Shown in pieces: positions 46,685 through 55,099 of a DNA stretch of 64,000 nucleotides (position 1 is the stretch's first letter; each line of letters starts with the position of its first letter). The stretch is from Duganella fentianensis (lineage in GTDB: Bacteria > Pseudomonadota > Gammaproteobacteria > Burkholderiales > Burkholderiaceae_D), in contig NZ_WWCL01000001.1 of the NCBI RefSeq assembly GCF_009857835.1, positions 930,001 to 994,000 on the forward strand, in the 5' to 3' direction. The notes beneath the pieces were generated by a model. It had not been told where the DNA came from. It ran no database searches and worked only from the letters and a program-made list of their open reading frames with translations. The translations under genes and the position numbers were made by a program.

Positions 46685-47674
46685 ATGAACTTATTCAAAC
46701 TACCCTTGGCCGCGCTACTGGCAGCGTTGCTGGCAGCACCCTTGATGGCCGGCGCAACTCAGTCCTCGTGCGCCGAGCCGTTTGCCTGCATCCGTCAGGT
46801 CGATGCCGGCGAGCTCAATGTGGGCTATGTCGATGCCGGCCCGGCCGATGGCAAGGTGGTGATACTGCTGCATGGCTGGCCGTATGACATCCACAGCTAC
46901 ACGGACGTCGTGCCTATGCTGACCGGTGCCGGCTACCGCGTGCTGGTGCCCTATCTGCGCGGCTTTGGCACGACCCGTTTGCGTGCAGCCGACGGTGTGG
47001 CGGATGGCGAACCGGCCGCCGGCGGCGCCGACGTGATCGCCTTCATGGATGCGCTGAAAATCGACCGCGCCATACTGGCCGGCTTTGACTGGGGCGCGCG
47101 CAATGCCGCCATCGCTGCGGCGCTGTGGCCGGAGCGGGTGCAGGGACTGGTGGCCGTCAGCGGCTACCTGATCAGCAGCCAGCAGCAGGCCAGCCAGCCG
47201 CTGGCGCCCGAGGCGGAACTGCAGTGGTGGTATCAGTTCTACTTTGCTACCGAACGGGGGCGGGCCGGCTATGCGGCCAACCGCCATGCCTTCGCCCGTC
47301 TGATCTGGCAGCAGGCTTCGCCGCGCTGGCAGTTCGATAACGCGACGTTCGAGCGCAGTGCGGCAGCGCTGGATAACCCCGACCATGTCGCCATCACCAT
47401 TTCAAATTACCGCTGGCGACTGGGGCTGGAAACCGGCCAGGCCCGCTATCAGGCACTGGCAGCCCGGCTGGCCAGCCTGCCGCCTATCAGCGTGCCCGCC
47501 ATCACGCTCGAGAGCGATGCCAATGGCGCGCCGCACGCCGCGCCGCAAGCCTATGCGCAGCGCTTTACCGGCCCTTACCGCCACCAGCAGGTCAGCGGTG
47601 GCATCGGGCATAACCTGCCGCAGGAAGCGCCGCGTGCGTTTGCCGATGCGGTGATCGCCGTGACCCAATTTTGA
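46685..47674 (+). CDS. Secreted alpha/beta hydrolase, epoxide-hydrolase-like
   Basis: The ATG at 46685 follows AGGAG and opens a signal peptide (MNLFKLPLAALLAALLAAPL). The 329-residue protein has the oxyanion motif LLHGWPYD (63-66) and an Asp nucleophile elbow AGFDWGARN with Asp135. That places it with epoxide hydrolases and haloalkane dehalogenases rather than esterases. The C-terminal His is likely in GGIGHNLPQEAP. Substrate is not predictable. It leads the ohr block. Confidence 0.85.
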   Translation: MNLFKLPLAALLAALLAAPLMAGATQSSCAEPFACIRQVDAGELNVGYVDAGPADGKVVILLHGWPYDIHSYTDVVPMLTGAGYRVLVPYLRGFGTTRLRAADGVADGEPAAGGADVIAFMDALKIDRAILAGFDWGARNAAIAAALWPERVQGLVAVSGYLISSQQQASQPLAPEAELQWWYQFYFATERGRAGYAANRHAFARLIWQQASPRWQFDNATFERSAAALDNPDHVAITISNYRWRLGLETGQARYQALAARLASLPPISVPAITLESDANGAPHAAPQAYAQRFTGPYRHQQVSGGIGHNLPQEAPRAFADAVIAVTQF

Positions 47675-47709
47675 CGTGTGTTGTTCTCTTGAACTGGAAA
47701 GGAAATCTG

Positions 47710-48126
47710 ATGCAAACGCTGGAAAAAATTCTGTACACGGGACGTACCCGTACCACTGGCGGCCGTAGCGGCCATGCCCGCAGCGACGATGGCCGGCTCG
47801 ATATTCAGCTCGCGCCGCCCGGCAGCGCTGCCGCCGGCAGCAATCCCGAGCAGCTCTTCGCTGCCGGCTGGTCGGCCTGTTTCATCGGTGCGCTGGGCCG
47901 GGCGGCACAGGCGCAGCACTTGGTGCTACCGGCAGACACCGTGGTCGATGCCGAAGTCGATCTGGGTACTGGTGCGGATGGCTTTGCGCTGCAGGCGCGC
48001 CTGCGGGTCAGCCTGCCCGGGCTGGAGGCGGAACAGGCGCAGGCCTTGCTGGCGGCCGCACACCAGATCTGCCCGTATTCGAAAATGAGCCGCAACAACA
48101 TCCACGTCGAACTGTCGCTGGCCTGA
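47710..48126 (+). CDS. ohr: Ohr, organic hydroperoxide reductase
   Basis: The 138-residue OsmC/Ohr protein begins MQTLEKILYTGRTRTTGGRS. It has both redox cysteines (Cys57 in NPEQLFAAGWSACF and Cys121 in HQICPYSK) and the Glu48 that pairs with the active-site Arg. It reduces organic peroxides with lipoylated partners. An aaaggaaat ribosome site precedes the ATG; a start at 47671 is less likely. The neighbour ohrR fits the known ohr-ohrR pairing. Confidence 0.94.
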   Translation: MQTLEKILYTGRTRTTGGRSGHARSDDGRLDIQLAPPGSAAAGSNPEQLFAAGWSACFIGALGRAAQAQHLVLPADTVVDAEVDLGTGADGFALQARLRVSLPGLEAEQAQALLAAAHQICPYSKMSRNNIHVELSLA

Positions 48127-48165
48127 GCTGCTGGCCAGAGTCTTTAAACCCGGGAAGGAAGTGTC

Positions 48166-48993
48166 ATGCAACCTCGTTCATACATACTGGCGATGCTGCT
48201 GGGCTGGGCCAGTTTCAGTGCTGCCCTGCCAGTGCAGGCGGCCAGTCCCATTGCGGCGGCCGTTAGCAGTGCCGCGCGTCCCACCATCGTGCTGGTCCAC
48301 GGCGCCTTTGCCGATAGTTCCAGCTGGACCGTTGTGGCGCAGCTGCTGTCTGCGCACGGCTATCCGGTAGTCAGTGTGGCCAATCCGCTGCGCGGCGTGC
48401 AGGCCGATGCAGCCTATACGGCCAGTCTGGTCCGGTCGATTGCGGGGCCAGTGGTGCTGGTCGGTCATTCCTACGGCGGCATGGTGATTGCCCGTGCGGC
48501 ACAGGACGAGGCGCAGGTCAGGGCGCTGGTGTTTGTCGCGGCACTGGCGCCCGAAGCTGGCGAAACGGTGGCCGGACTGGCGGGGAAATTCCCCGGCAGT
48601 ACACTGGGCACTGCACTGGCCGATCCGGTCACGCTACCCGATGGTGCGCAGGAGCTCTACATACGGCAGGATAAATACTGGCAGCAGTTTGCTGCCGATG
48701 TGGCCGAGCCGCAGGCTGCCGCCATGGCTGTGGCCCAGCGACCGGTGGCGCTGGCAGCGCTGAACGAACCGGCCGGCGCAGCTGCGTGGCAGCGCTTGCC
48801 ATCGTTTTTTGTGTATGGCACGGCTGACCGCAACCTGCCGCCGGCAGTGCTGCGCTACATGGCCGAACGTGCCCATGGCCGCGAGATCCGCGAAATTCCC
48901 GGTGCTTCGCATGCGCTGATGGCGAGCCATGCGCAGCAGGTGGCCGAACTGATAGAGGTGGCCGCCCGTACGGGCGCGCCAGCGCAGCCATGA
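48166..48993 (+). CDS. Secreted alpha/beta hydrolase (EstC-like)
   Basis: This 275-residue protein has a signal peptide (LAMLLGWASFSAALPVQA), oxyanion motif VLVHGAFADSSSW, nucleophile elbow VGHSYGGMV (Ser102) and a late catalytic His in PGASHALMASHAQQ. It belongs to the small esterase-like alpha/beta hydrolases. The ribosome site is GGAAGG. Its stop overlaps the start region of the next gene. The natural ester is unknown. Confidence 0.88.
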   Translation: MQPRSYILAMLLGWASFSAALPVQAASPIAAAVSSAARPTIVLVHGAFADSSSWTVVAQLLSAHGYPVVSVANPLRGVQADAAYTASLVRSIAGPVVLVGHSYGGMVIARAAQDEAQVRALVFVAALAPEAGETVAGLAGKFPGSTLGTALADPVTLPDGAQELYIRQDKYWQQFAADVAEPQAAAMAVAQRPVALAALNEPAGAAAWQRLPSFFVYGTADRNLPPAVLRYMAERAHGREIREIPGASHALMASHAQQVAELIEVAARTGAPAQP

Positions 48994-49010
48994 GGCCGGG
49001 AGCGGGAGGC

Positions 49011-50057
49011 ATGCGACGCTGGATGCTGACTCTGGCCGGAGCCGGCGTACTGGCGGGCGCAGTGCTGGTGGCGCGCGGTCAGGGCAGTTTGCCGGTGGAG
49101 GGAACGGGCGCCGGCTTCGAAGGCGCCAGTGGCTGGCTGAACTCGGCCCCGCTCAAGGCTGCCGATTTAAAAGGCAAAGTGGTGCTGGTGGATTTCTGGA
49201 CGTATTCCTGCATAAACTGCCTGCGCACCATGCCGTATATCCGCGCCTGGGCCGAAAAATACCGCACGCAAGGGCTGGTCGTGGTGGGCGTGCACACCCC
49301 GGAATTCCGCTTCGAACAGTCGCAGGCCAATGTGCAGACGGCAGTGCAGCGCTTGCGCATCGACTTTCCGGTGGCGCTGGATAGCAGCCAGGCGATCTGG
49401 CAGGCTTGGGGGAATCGCTTCTGGCCCGCCTATTATCTGCTCGACGGCAACGGCAAGATACGTTACCACCAGTACGGCGAGGGCGATTACGACCGCACCG
49501 AGGCCGCCATCCAGCGTCTGCTGGCGGAAGCGCATGGCACGGCACCGACCGATCATAGTCTGGTGCGCCCCGAGGCGAAGGCCGAGCAGTCGGCGCCGGA
49601 TCTGGCCCGGCTGGGATCGGACGAAACCTATCTGGGCTATGGCAAGGCAGAGCGCTTCCATTCGCCCCAGCCGCTGCGGCCCGATCAGCCGCAGCGCTAC
49701 AGCGTGAGCACTTTGCGCCTGAATCAGTGGGGGCTGGCCGGCAACTGGCTGGCCGGCGAGGAGAAGATCGTCGCGCAGGAGGCCGGTGCCAGCATTGCCT
49801 ACCAGTTCAGCGCGCGTGACCTGCATCTGGTGCTGGGCCCCGGTGCGGCAGGGCGGCCGCTACGCATACAGCTGACGCTGGACGGCGAGCCGCCGGGCGC
49901 CGATCATGGCAGCGATATCGACGCCGCCGGCATGGGGCTGGTCGATGCCACCCGCCTGTATCAGCTGGTCAGGCAGGGCACCAGAGTGGGTCCGCGGCGC
50001 TGCGTCATCCGCTTCCTCGACGCGGGCGCCGAGGCCTACGCCTTCACTTTCGGCTGA
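49011..50057 (+). CDS. Thioredoxin-like protein with DipZ-type C-terminal domain
   Basis: The protein (348 residues from 49011; an ATG at 48990 adds seven and overlaps the previous stop) starts with a membrane anchor or signal (MRRWMLTLAGAGVLAGAVLV). A thioredoxin/TlpA fold follows with redox motif CINC (67-70) in VDFWTYSCINCLRTMPYIRA. The C-terminal half (about 195-348) has DETYLGYGKAERF and NQWGLAGNWLAGEEKI, as in the extracytoplasmic end of DipZ, but the multi-membrane-helix part of DipZ is absent. It is probably a periplasmic redox protein. Confidence 0.87.
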   Translation: MRRWMLTLAGAGVLAGAVLVARGQGSLPVEGTGAGFEGASGWLNSAPLKAADLKGKVVLVDFWTYSCINCLRTMPYIRAWAEKYRTQGLVVVGVHTPEFRFEQSQANVQTAVQRLRIDFPVALDSSQAIWQAWGNRFWPAYYLLDGNGKIRYHQYGEGDYDRTEAAIQRLLAEAHGTAPTDHSLVRPEAKAEQSAPDLARLGSDETYLGYGKAERFHSPQPLRPDQPQRYSVSTLRLNQWGLAGNWLAGEEKIVAQEAGASIAYQFSARDLHLVLGPGAAGRPLRIQLTLDGEPPGADHGSDIDAAGMGLVDATRLYQLVRQGTRVGPRRCVIRFLDAGAEAYAFTFG

Positions 50058-50126
50058 GGGAGCGCTTGATGCCGGGCTTGCGCAACGGGGGCGCAGCGAC
50101 GACAATTCCCAGCTTGATAACCAACC

Positions 50127-50612
50127 ATGGGCGCAATTATGGGTGCCAGTGAAAATCGCAACAGGCAGGCGGCCAGGCTGGGCGACTTTATGTGCTTTGC
50201 CATCTATTCCACCAATCTGGCCTATTCGCGGGTGTATAAGCCGGTGCTCGAAGCGCTGGGCCTGACCTATCCCCAGTACGTGACCATCATCTGCCTGTGG
50301 GAGCAGGACCATCAGACCGTCAAGGGCCTGAGCGAGCAGCTGTTTCTTGAGCCTAGCACCATGACGCCTATGCTGAAACGGCTGGAAGCCATGGGCTATG
50401 TATCGCGTGAGCGGGACAAGGACGATGAGCGCAGCGTCCGGATTTCGCTCACCGAGGCGGGGCGCCAGCTGCGCGAACAGGCGTTCGACTACCGCGACAT
50501 CACGGCCAGAGCGGCAGGGCTGAATGCCGATGAGTTCAAGGCGCTGCAGAAGGCCATCGTCAAGCTCAGGTCCAATCTGATGAATGCGGCCAGCGCCAGC
50601 GACGCCGAATAA
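50127..50612 (+). CDS. ohrR: OhrR, MarR-family peroxide-sensing repressor
   Basis: This 161-residue protein has the OhrR pattern DFMCFAIYSTNLAYSRVYKP and LGLTYPQYVTIICLWEQDHQ, with the reactive cysteine at Cys23. The winged helix is LSEQLFLEPSTMTPMLKRLE with wing RDKDDERSVRISLTEAG. There is no Cys near residue 127, so it looks like the one-Cys sensing type. It is expected to repress ohr until oxidised by organic peroxides. The ATG has no clear ribosome site; a second ATG lies 12 bases in. Confidence 0.92.
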   Translation: MGAIMGASENRNRQAARLGDFMCFAIYSTNLAYSRVYKPVLEALGLTYPQYVTIICLWEQDHQTVKGLSEQLFLEPSTMTPMLKRLEAMGYVSRERDKDDERSVRISLTEAGRQLREQAFDYRDITARAAGLNADEFKALQKAIVKLRSNLMNAASASDAE

Positions 50613-50645
50613 GCACCTCGGTACGCCCGCCTAGCGGCTGCGCGC

Positions 50646-50675
50646 AAAAAAAAACGCAGGCGCGCAGCCTGCGTT
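50646..50675 (-). terminator. Intrinsic terminator after yicC
   Basis: On the - strand acgcaggc, a short loop and gcctgcgt are followed by nine T. It lies about 25 bases past the yicC stop and between yicC and the end of ohrR. Confidence 0.9.
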
Positions 50676-50699
50676 GTGTGGGCCGGACAGGGCCGGGCC

Positions 50700-51605
50700 T
50701 TATTCGAGGTTCTGTACCTGTTCGCGCATCTGCTCGATCAGCAGCTTGAGTTCCATCGAGGCGTCGGCCAGCTCCTTGACGGAGGCTTTGGCGCCCAGCG
50801 TGTTGGCCTCGCGGTTGAGTTCCTGCATCATGAAGTCCAGCCGCTTACCCACCTGACCGCCTTTTTTCAGGATGTGACGGGTTTCGTTCAGGTGCGCCGA
50901 CAGGCGGCCCAGTTCTTCTGCGACGTCGATGCGGATGCCGTACAGGATCACTTCCTGACGGATGCGTTCCAGCGCATCCTGACGCGACAGCGCCGAGTTG
51001 GAACCCTGGCAGGCCAGCCCCAGTGCATCCTGCATGCGCTCCACGGCTTTCTGCTGGAAGGCTGCCACCACTTGCGGGATCAGCGGGGTAATGCGCTTGA
51101 CGATGGCTTCCATCGCATCGATGCGGGCCGTCAGCATGGCTTCCAGCGCCGCGCCTTCGCGCTGGCGGCTGGTGACGAAGGCGCTCAGGGTGCGCGTCAT
51201 CAGGGCGGCCACATCGGCCTGCAGCGATTCCTGGCCGATTTCCGCTTCTTCGATCACGCCGGGCCAGCGCAGCAGCTCCGCCACCGACATGGTGTGGGCG
51301 GCAGGGAAGTGGCTGCTGACTTCATTCTGCAGGCGTTGCAATTCCGTCAAGATGGGCAGGTTCAGCGCCTGGGTGCCGGCACTGGCTGCCTTGCGCCCGA
51401 AACTCAGGCGCAATTCCACCTTGCCGCGCGTGATCGCGCCCATGATGGCAGTGCGCAAATCCGGCTCCAGCGCGCGCAAATCGTCGTTTATTCGAAACTG
51501 TAGATCGAGAAAGCGCGAGTTGACGCTCTTGATTTCGATGGTCAGTGTACCCGCAGCACTTTCGCTGGTGGCGACCGCGTAGCCCGTCATACTGGAAATG
51601 CTCAA
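50700..51605 (-). CDS. yicC: YicC-family endoribonuclease
   Basis: This 301-residue protein has the YicC start SSMTGYA, the middle EIKSVNSRFLDLQFRINDDL and the C-terminal GRRLDFMMQELNREANTLGA-like block (here GKRLDFMMQELNREANTLGA). YicC is an RNase acting on small RNA targets in E. coli. The start is TTG with GGGGACA upstream; an ATG five codons in is possible. In many betaproteobacteria it lies next to gmk, but here five ohr-block genes separate them. Confidence 0.93.
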   Translation of the reverse strand: MSISSMTGYAVATSESAAGTLTIEIKSVNSRFLDLQFRINDDLRALEPDLRTAIMGAITRGKVELRLSFGRKAASAGTQALNLPILTELQRLQNEVSSHFPAAHTMSVAELLRWPGVIEEAEIGQESLQADVAALMTRTLSAFVTSRQREGAALEAMLTARIDAMEAIVKRITPLIPQVVAAFQQKAVERMQDALGLACQGSNSALSRQDALERIRQEVILYGIRIDVAEELGRLSAHLNETRHILKKGGQVGKRLDFMMQELNREANTLGAKASVKELADASMELKLLIEQMREQVQNLE

Positions 51606-51678
51606 AGGATGTCCCCGGTTAAATCTTTACAAAACAGTGATTTATCCACACAATCGGCGGGTTCAGGCGAGGAGTCCT

Positions 51679-52698
51679 ATGGCAGCACAAAACAACGCCC
51701 CCCTACCAGATGGTCTGGAAATTGCTGGATATCGCATTGTAAAGAAAATTGCGTCGGGTGGGTTCAGTATTGTTTACCTTGCTTACGATAGCGAGGGCGC
51801 GGCCGTGGCCATCAAGGAGTATTTGCCGGCCGCGCTGGTCCAGCGCCTGCCCGGCGAACTGGTGCCGACGGTGGCGCCGGCCCACCTGCCGGCCTTCCGT
51901 ATCGGCCTCAAATGCTTCTTCGAAGAGGGGCGGGCACTGGCCCGTATCGCTCACCCCAACGTGGTCAGCGTGCGCAATTTCTTCCGTGCCCATGAAACGG
52001 TTTATATGGTTATGGCCTACGAATCGGGCAATACGCTGCAGGACTACATCGCCCGCCAGCGCAACCGCAACAGCAAAGTGGGCGAAGCCTTTATACGCAC
52101 TATTTTTTTACAAGTGATCAAGGGCCTGCGTGAAGTGCACGCCAACAAGCTGCTGCATCTTGATCTGAAGCCGGCCAATATCTATCTGCGCACGGATGGC
52201 TCGCCCATGCTGCTCGATTTTGGTGCGGCGCGCCAGACGCTGAATCAGGATATGCCCACGCTGACGCCCATGTACACGCCCGGCTATGCGGCGCCTGAGC
52301 TGTACGACAAGGGCGGCGGACTGGGCCCGTGGTCGGATATCTACAGTCTGGGTGCCGCCATGTTTGCCTGCATGGTGGGGGCGCCACCCCAGCCGGCCGA
52401 TCAGCGCCGCAGCGCAGACAAGATGGCGGCCCATTTCGTACAGCTGCAGGGCCAGTATTCGGATGAATTGCTGAAACTGCTTGAATGGTGTCTGGCGCTG
52501 GAGCCGCTGGACCGGCCGCAAAGTCTGTTCGCCCTGCAGAAGGTGCTGCTGGCTACAGCACCGGCGCCCGTGGTCACAGACGCTGCGGCGCCGCCTGCCA
52601 GCGGTTTCATGGCGCGGCTGGGGAGCGGCTTGCGGCGCTGGCTGGGCGGTACGGACAGCGGTAGCGCGCCGTCGGCCGGACCGGCCACACGCCAGTAG
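51679..52698 (+). CDS. Soluble serine/threonine protein kinase
   Basis: The ATG at 51679 follows GAGGAG and gives 339 residues. A kinase domain (about 18-280) has the glycine loop GGFSIVYLA, Lys46 (VAIKEYLP), catalytic loop HLDLKPANIYL (Asp162, HLD rather than HRD) and DFG at 180-182, then PGYAAPELY. There is no membrane helix or PASTA/sensor domain. The C-terminal tail is short and basic/Ser-rich. The partner PP2C phosphatase starts 15 bases downstream. Targets are unknown. Confidence 0.94.
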   Translation: MAAQNNAPLPDGLEIAGYRIVKKIASGGFSIVYLAYDSEGAAVAIKEYLPAALVQRLPGELVPTVAPAHLPAFRIGLKCFFEEGRALARIAHPNVVSVRNFFRAHETVYMVMAYESGNTLQDYIARQRNRNSKVGEAFIRTIFLQVIKGLREVHANKLLHLDLKPANIYLRTDGSPMLLDFGAARQTLNQDMPTLTPMYTPGYAAPELYDKGGGLGPWSDIYSLGAAMFACMVGAPPQPADQRRSADKMAAHFVQLQGQYSDELLKLLEWCLALEPLDRPQSLFALQKVLLATAPAPVVTDAAAPPASGFMARLGSGLRRWLGGTDSGSAPSAGPATRQ

Positions 52699-52713
52699 CA
52701 GGAGCGCGGTACG

Positions 52714-53652
52714 ATGCAATTTTCCGTCTACCAGCAAAGCCATATCGGCGCACGCAAGCAGAATCAGGACCGCATGGGCTACAGCTACACGCGCGATGCG
52801 CTGCTGCTGGTGCTGGCCGATGGCATGGGCGGCCATGCCCATGGCGAAGTGGCGGCCACGGTGGCGCTGCAGACCATCTCGCTGCTATTCCAGCAGCAGG
52901 CCACGGCCTATGTGAAAAAGCCGGAACAGTTTCTGCAGCAGGCCATACTGGCCGCGCACGAAACCATACACCGCCACCGTCAGGTCAAAGGCATGAGCGA
53001 AACTCCGCGCACCACTGTCGTGGCGGCGCTGGTGCAGCACAACACGGTGGTGTGGGCCCATTGCGGCGATTCGCGCCTGTACTGGCTGCGCGACGGCCAG
53101 GTGCTGGCGCGTACGCGTGACCATAGTCATATCGAAAACCTGATCGCCAGGGGGCTGGTGCCGGCCGAGCAGCGCCACACCCATCCGGACCGCAACAAGC
53201 TGTATAACTGCCTCGGTGCGGATAGCCTGCCGCGCGTGGAGCTGGGGCAGGGTGTCCTGCAGAGCGGTGATGTGCTGCTGTTGTGCTCGGATGGTTTGTG
53301 GTCTATGCTGCCGGATCAGGAAATCGCCCACAGCCTGCAGCACCAGCCTATCGTGCGCGCCGTGCCGGCCATGCTGCAGGCAGCGCTGGCCGCCGGTGGA
53401 CGCAGCTGCGACAACGTGACGGCGCTGGCCATCATGTGGCAGGGCAGTGCCATGGCCGACCAGCGCGGCAAGGCGGCGGACGAGCTATCGAGTATGATCT
53501 CGACCGAAGCGCTAAGCCAGCAGGAACATAGCAGCACCATTGCGCGCAGTGCTGCTGGCCAGCGCGCCGACCTGTTCGATGACGCTGAAATCGAAAAAGC
53601 CATTGCCGAAATACGCGGGGCGATCGCAAAATCTTCGCAATTACTCAAATAA
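52714..53652 (+). CDS. PP2C-type protein phosphatase
   Basis: This 312-residue protein has the PP2C metal motifs: [32 protein letters not shown] (Asp36, Gly37), [15 protein letters not shown] and [11 protein letters not shown], with SCDNVTALA at the end. It should dephosphorylate Ser/Thr in a Mn/Mg-dependent way. The tail (about 255-312) is a helical extension. It is co-transcribed with the kinase upstream and lies 10 bases before rph. Confidence 0.95.
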   Translation: MQFSVYQQSHIGARKQNQDRMGYSYTRDALLLVLADGMGGHAHGEVAATVALQTISLLFQQQATAYVKKPEQFLQQAILAAHETIHRHRQVKGMSETPRTTVVAALVQHNTVVWAHCGDSRLYWLRDGQVLARTRDHSHIENLIARGLVPAEQRHTHPDRNKLYNCLGADSLPRVELGQGVLQSGDVLLLCSDGLWSMLPDQEIAHSLQHQPIVRAVPAMLQAALAAGGRSCDNVTALAIMWQGSAMADQRGKAADELSSMISTEALSQQEHSSTIARSAAGQRADLFDDAEIEKAIAEIRGAIAKSSQLLK

Positions 53653-53662
53653 GGAAAACAGT

Positions 53663-54397
53663 ATGACTTTTGTCTCCCGCCCTAGCGGCCGCGCCGTCGA
53701 TGCGCTGCGCGCCCTGCGCCTGACCCGCAACTACACCAAGCACGCAGAAGGCTCGGTGCTGATCGAATGCGGCGATACCAAGGTGATCTGCACCGCCAGC
53801 ATCGAAGAGAAAGTACCGGGCTTTTTGAAAGGCAAAGGGCAGGGCTGGATGACGGCCGAATACGGCATGCTGCCCCGCTCCACCCATAGCCGCATGGACC
53901 GCGAAGCGGCCCGTGGCAAGCAGTCCGGCCGCACCCAGGAAATCCAGCGCCTGATCGGCCGTTCGCTGCGCGCAGCCTTCGATCTGGAAGCTTTCGGCGA
54001 GCGCACCCTGCACCTCGATTGCGACGTGATCCAGGCCGACGGCGGCACCCGCACGGCATCCATCACGGGCGCCATGGTGGCGGCCTATGATGCGTTCTCC
54101 AAGCTGGTGGCCAGCGGCGCCGTGCCGGCCATGCCGCTCAAGAGCTTTGTGGCGGCTATCTCGGTAGGCGTGTATCAGGGCATGCCGGTGCTTGATCTCG
54201 ACTACGTGGAAGATTCCGGCTGCGATACCGACATGAATGTGGTGATGAACGATGCCGGCCACTTCATCGAAGTGCAGGGCACGGCCGAAGGCGCCGCGTT
54301 TGACCGTGAGGGCATGAACCGTCTGCTTGATCTGGCGCAGGCCGGCATTGCTGATCTGATCAAACTGCAGAAGCAGGCGCTGGGCCTGACGGCTTAA
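53663..54397 (+). CDS. rph: Rph, RNase PH
   Basis: The 244-residue protein begins [20 protein letters not shown] after AAGGAAAACAGT. It has the RNase PH blocks [40 protein letters not shown] and [20 protein letters not shown], and [17 protein letters not shown]. It trims tRNA 3' ends with phosphate. A start at 53540 overlapping the phosphatase is rejected. A GC hairpin at 54425-54449 follows, without a T-run. Confidence 0.97.
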   Translation: MTFVSRPSGRAVDALRALRLTRNYTKHAEGSVLIECGDTKVICTASIEEKVPGFLKGKGQGWMTAEYGMLPRSTHSRMDREAARGKQSGRTQEIQRLIGRSLRAAFDLEAFGERTLHLDCDVIQADGGTRTASITGAMVAAYDAFSKLVASGAVPAMPLKSFVAAISVGVYQGMPVLDLDYVEDSGCDTDMNVVMNDAGHFIEVQGTAEGAAFDREGMNRLLDLAQAGIADLIKLQKQALGLTA

Positions 54398-54514
54398 CTC
54401 AGCGCCCCAGCCAGTAGGGAATCGGGCTGCCGCCGCAGGTGCGGCAGCCAAACGGTTTACAATGTCGGCTTCCATGCTTTTTTACAGCGCAGCAGCGCTC
54501 TTGCAGCCGACATC

Positions 54515-55099
54515 ATGACCCAACGCCTGATCCTCGCCTCGAACAACGCGGGCAAACTCAAAGAATTCAACCAACTGCTGTCCACCGTGGGCTATGCCGT
54601 CCACGCCCAGGGCGAATACGATGTGCCGGAGGCGGACGAGCCTTTCCACACCTTCGTGGAAAACGCCCTGCAGAAGGCGCGCCATGCCGCCCGCCTGACC
54701 GGACTGCCAGCGCTGGCCGATGATTCCGGCGTCTGCGTGAATGCACTCGGTGGTGCGCCGGGCGTATATTCGGCGCGCTATGCGGGCGAGCCCAAGTCGG
54801 ATGCCCGTAACAGTGCCAAGCTGATTGCCGATCTGGCCGCGCATGCTGATAAATCGGCCTATTACTATTGCGTGCTGGTGTTCGTGCGCCATGCCGATGA
54901 CCCGCAGCCGGTGATCGCCGATGGGCGCTGGAATGGCGAGATCATCGCCGAAGCGCGCGGTGAAGGTGGTTTCGGCTACGATCCGCATTTCTATATTCCG
55001 GCACTGGGCAAGTGCGTGGCCGAACTGGCGGCAGACGAGAAGAACCGCCTGTCGCACCGCGGGCAGGCATTGCGCGCTCTGGTCGAGAAGCTCAAATGA
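54515..55099 (+). CDS. rdgB: RdgB, XTP/dITP diphosphatase
   Basis: This 194-residue protein begins LILASNNAGKLKEFNQLL and has the Ham1/RdgB motifs FVENALQKARHAA and LPALADDSGVCVNALGGAPG, then YSARYAG. It hydrolyses non-canonical purine triphosphates to monophosphates. Its TGA overlaps the hemW ATG (ATGA). Confidence 0.97.
   Translation: MTQRLILASNNAGKLKEFNQLLSTVGYAVHAQGEYDVPEADEPFHTFVENALQKARHAARLTGLPALADDSGVCVNALGGAPGVYSARYAGEPKSDARNSAKLIADLAAHADKSAYYYCVLVFVRHADDPQPVIADGRWNGEIIAEARGEGGFGYDPHFYIPALGKCVAELAADEKNRLSHRGQALRALVEKLK

Noticed and set aside
54425-54449. Hairpin ggctgccgc / gcggcagcc after rph as an intrinsic terminator
   Set aside because: The stem is good but AAACGG follows instead of T residues, and rdgB on the same strand is probably co-expressed.
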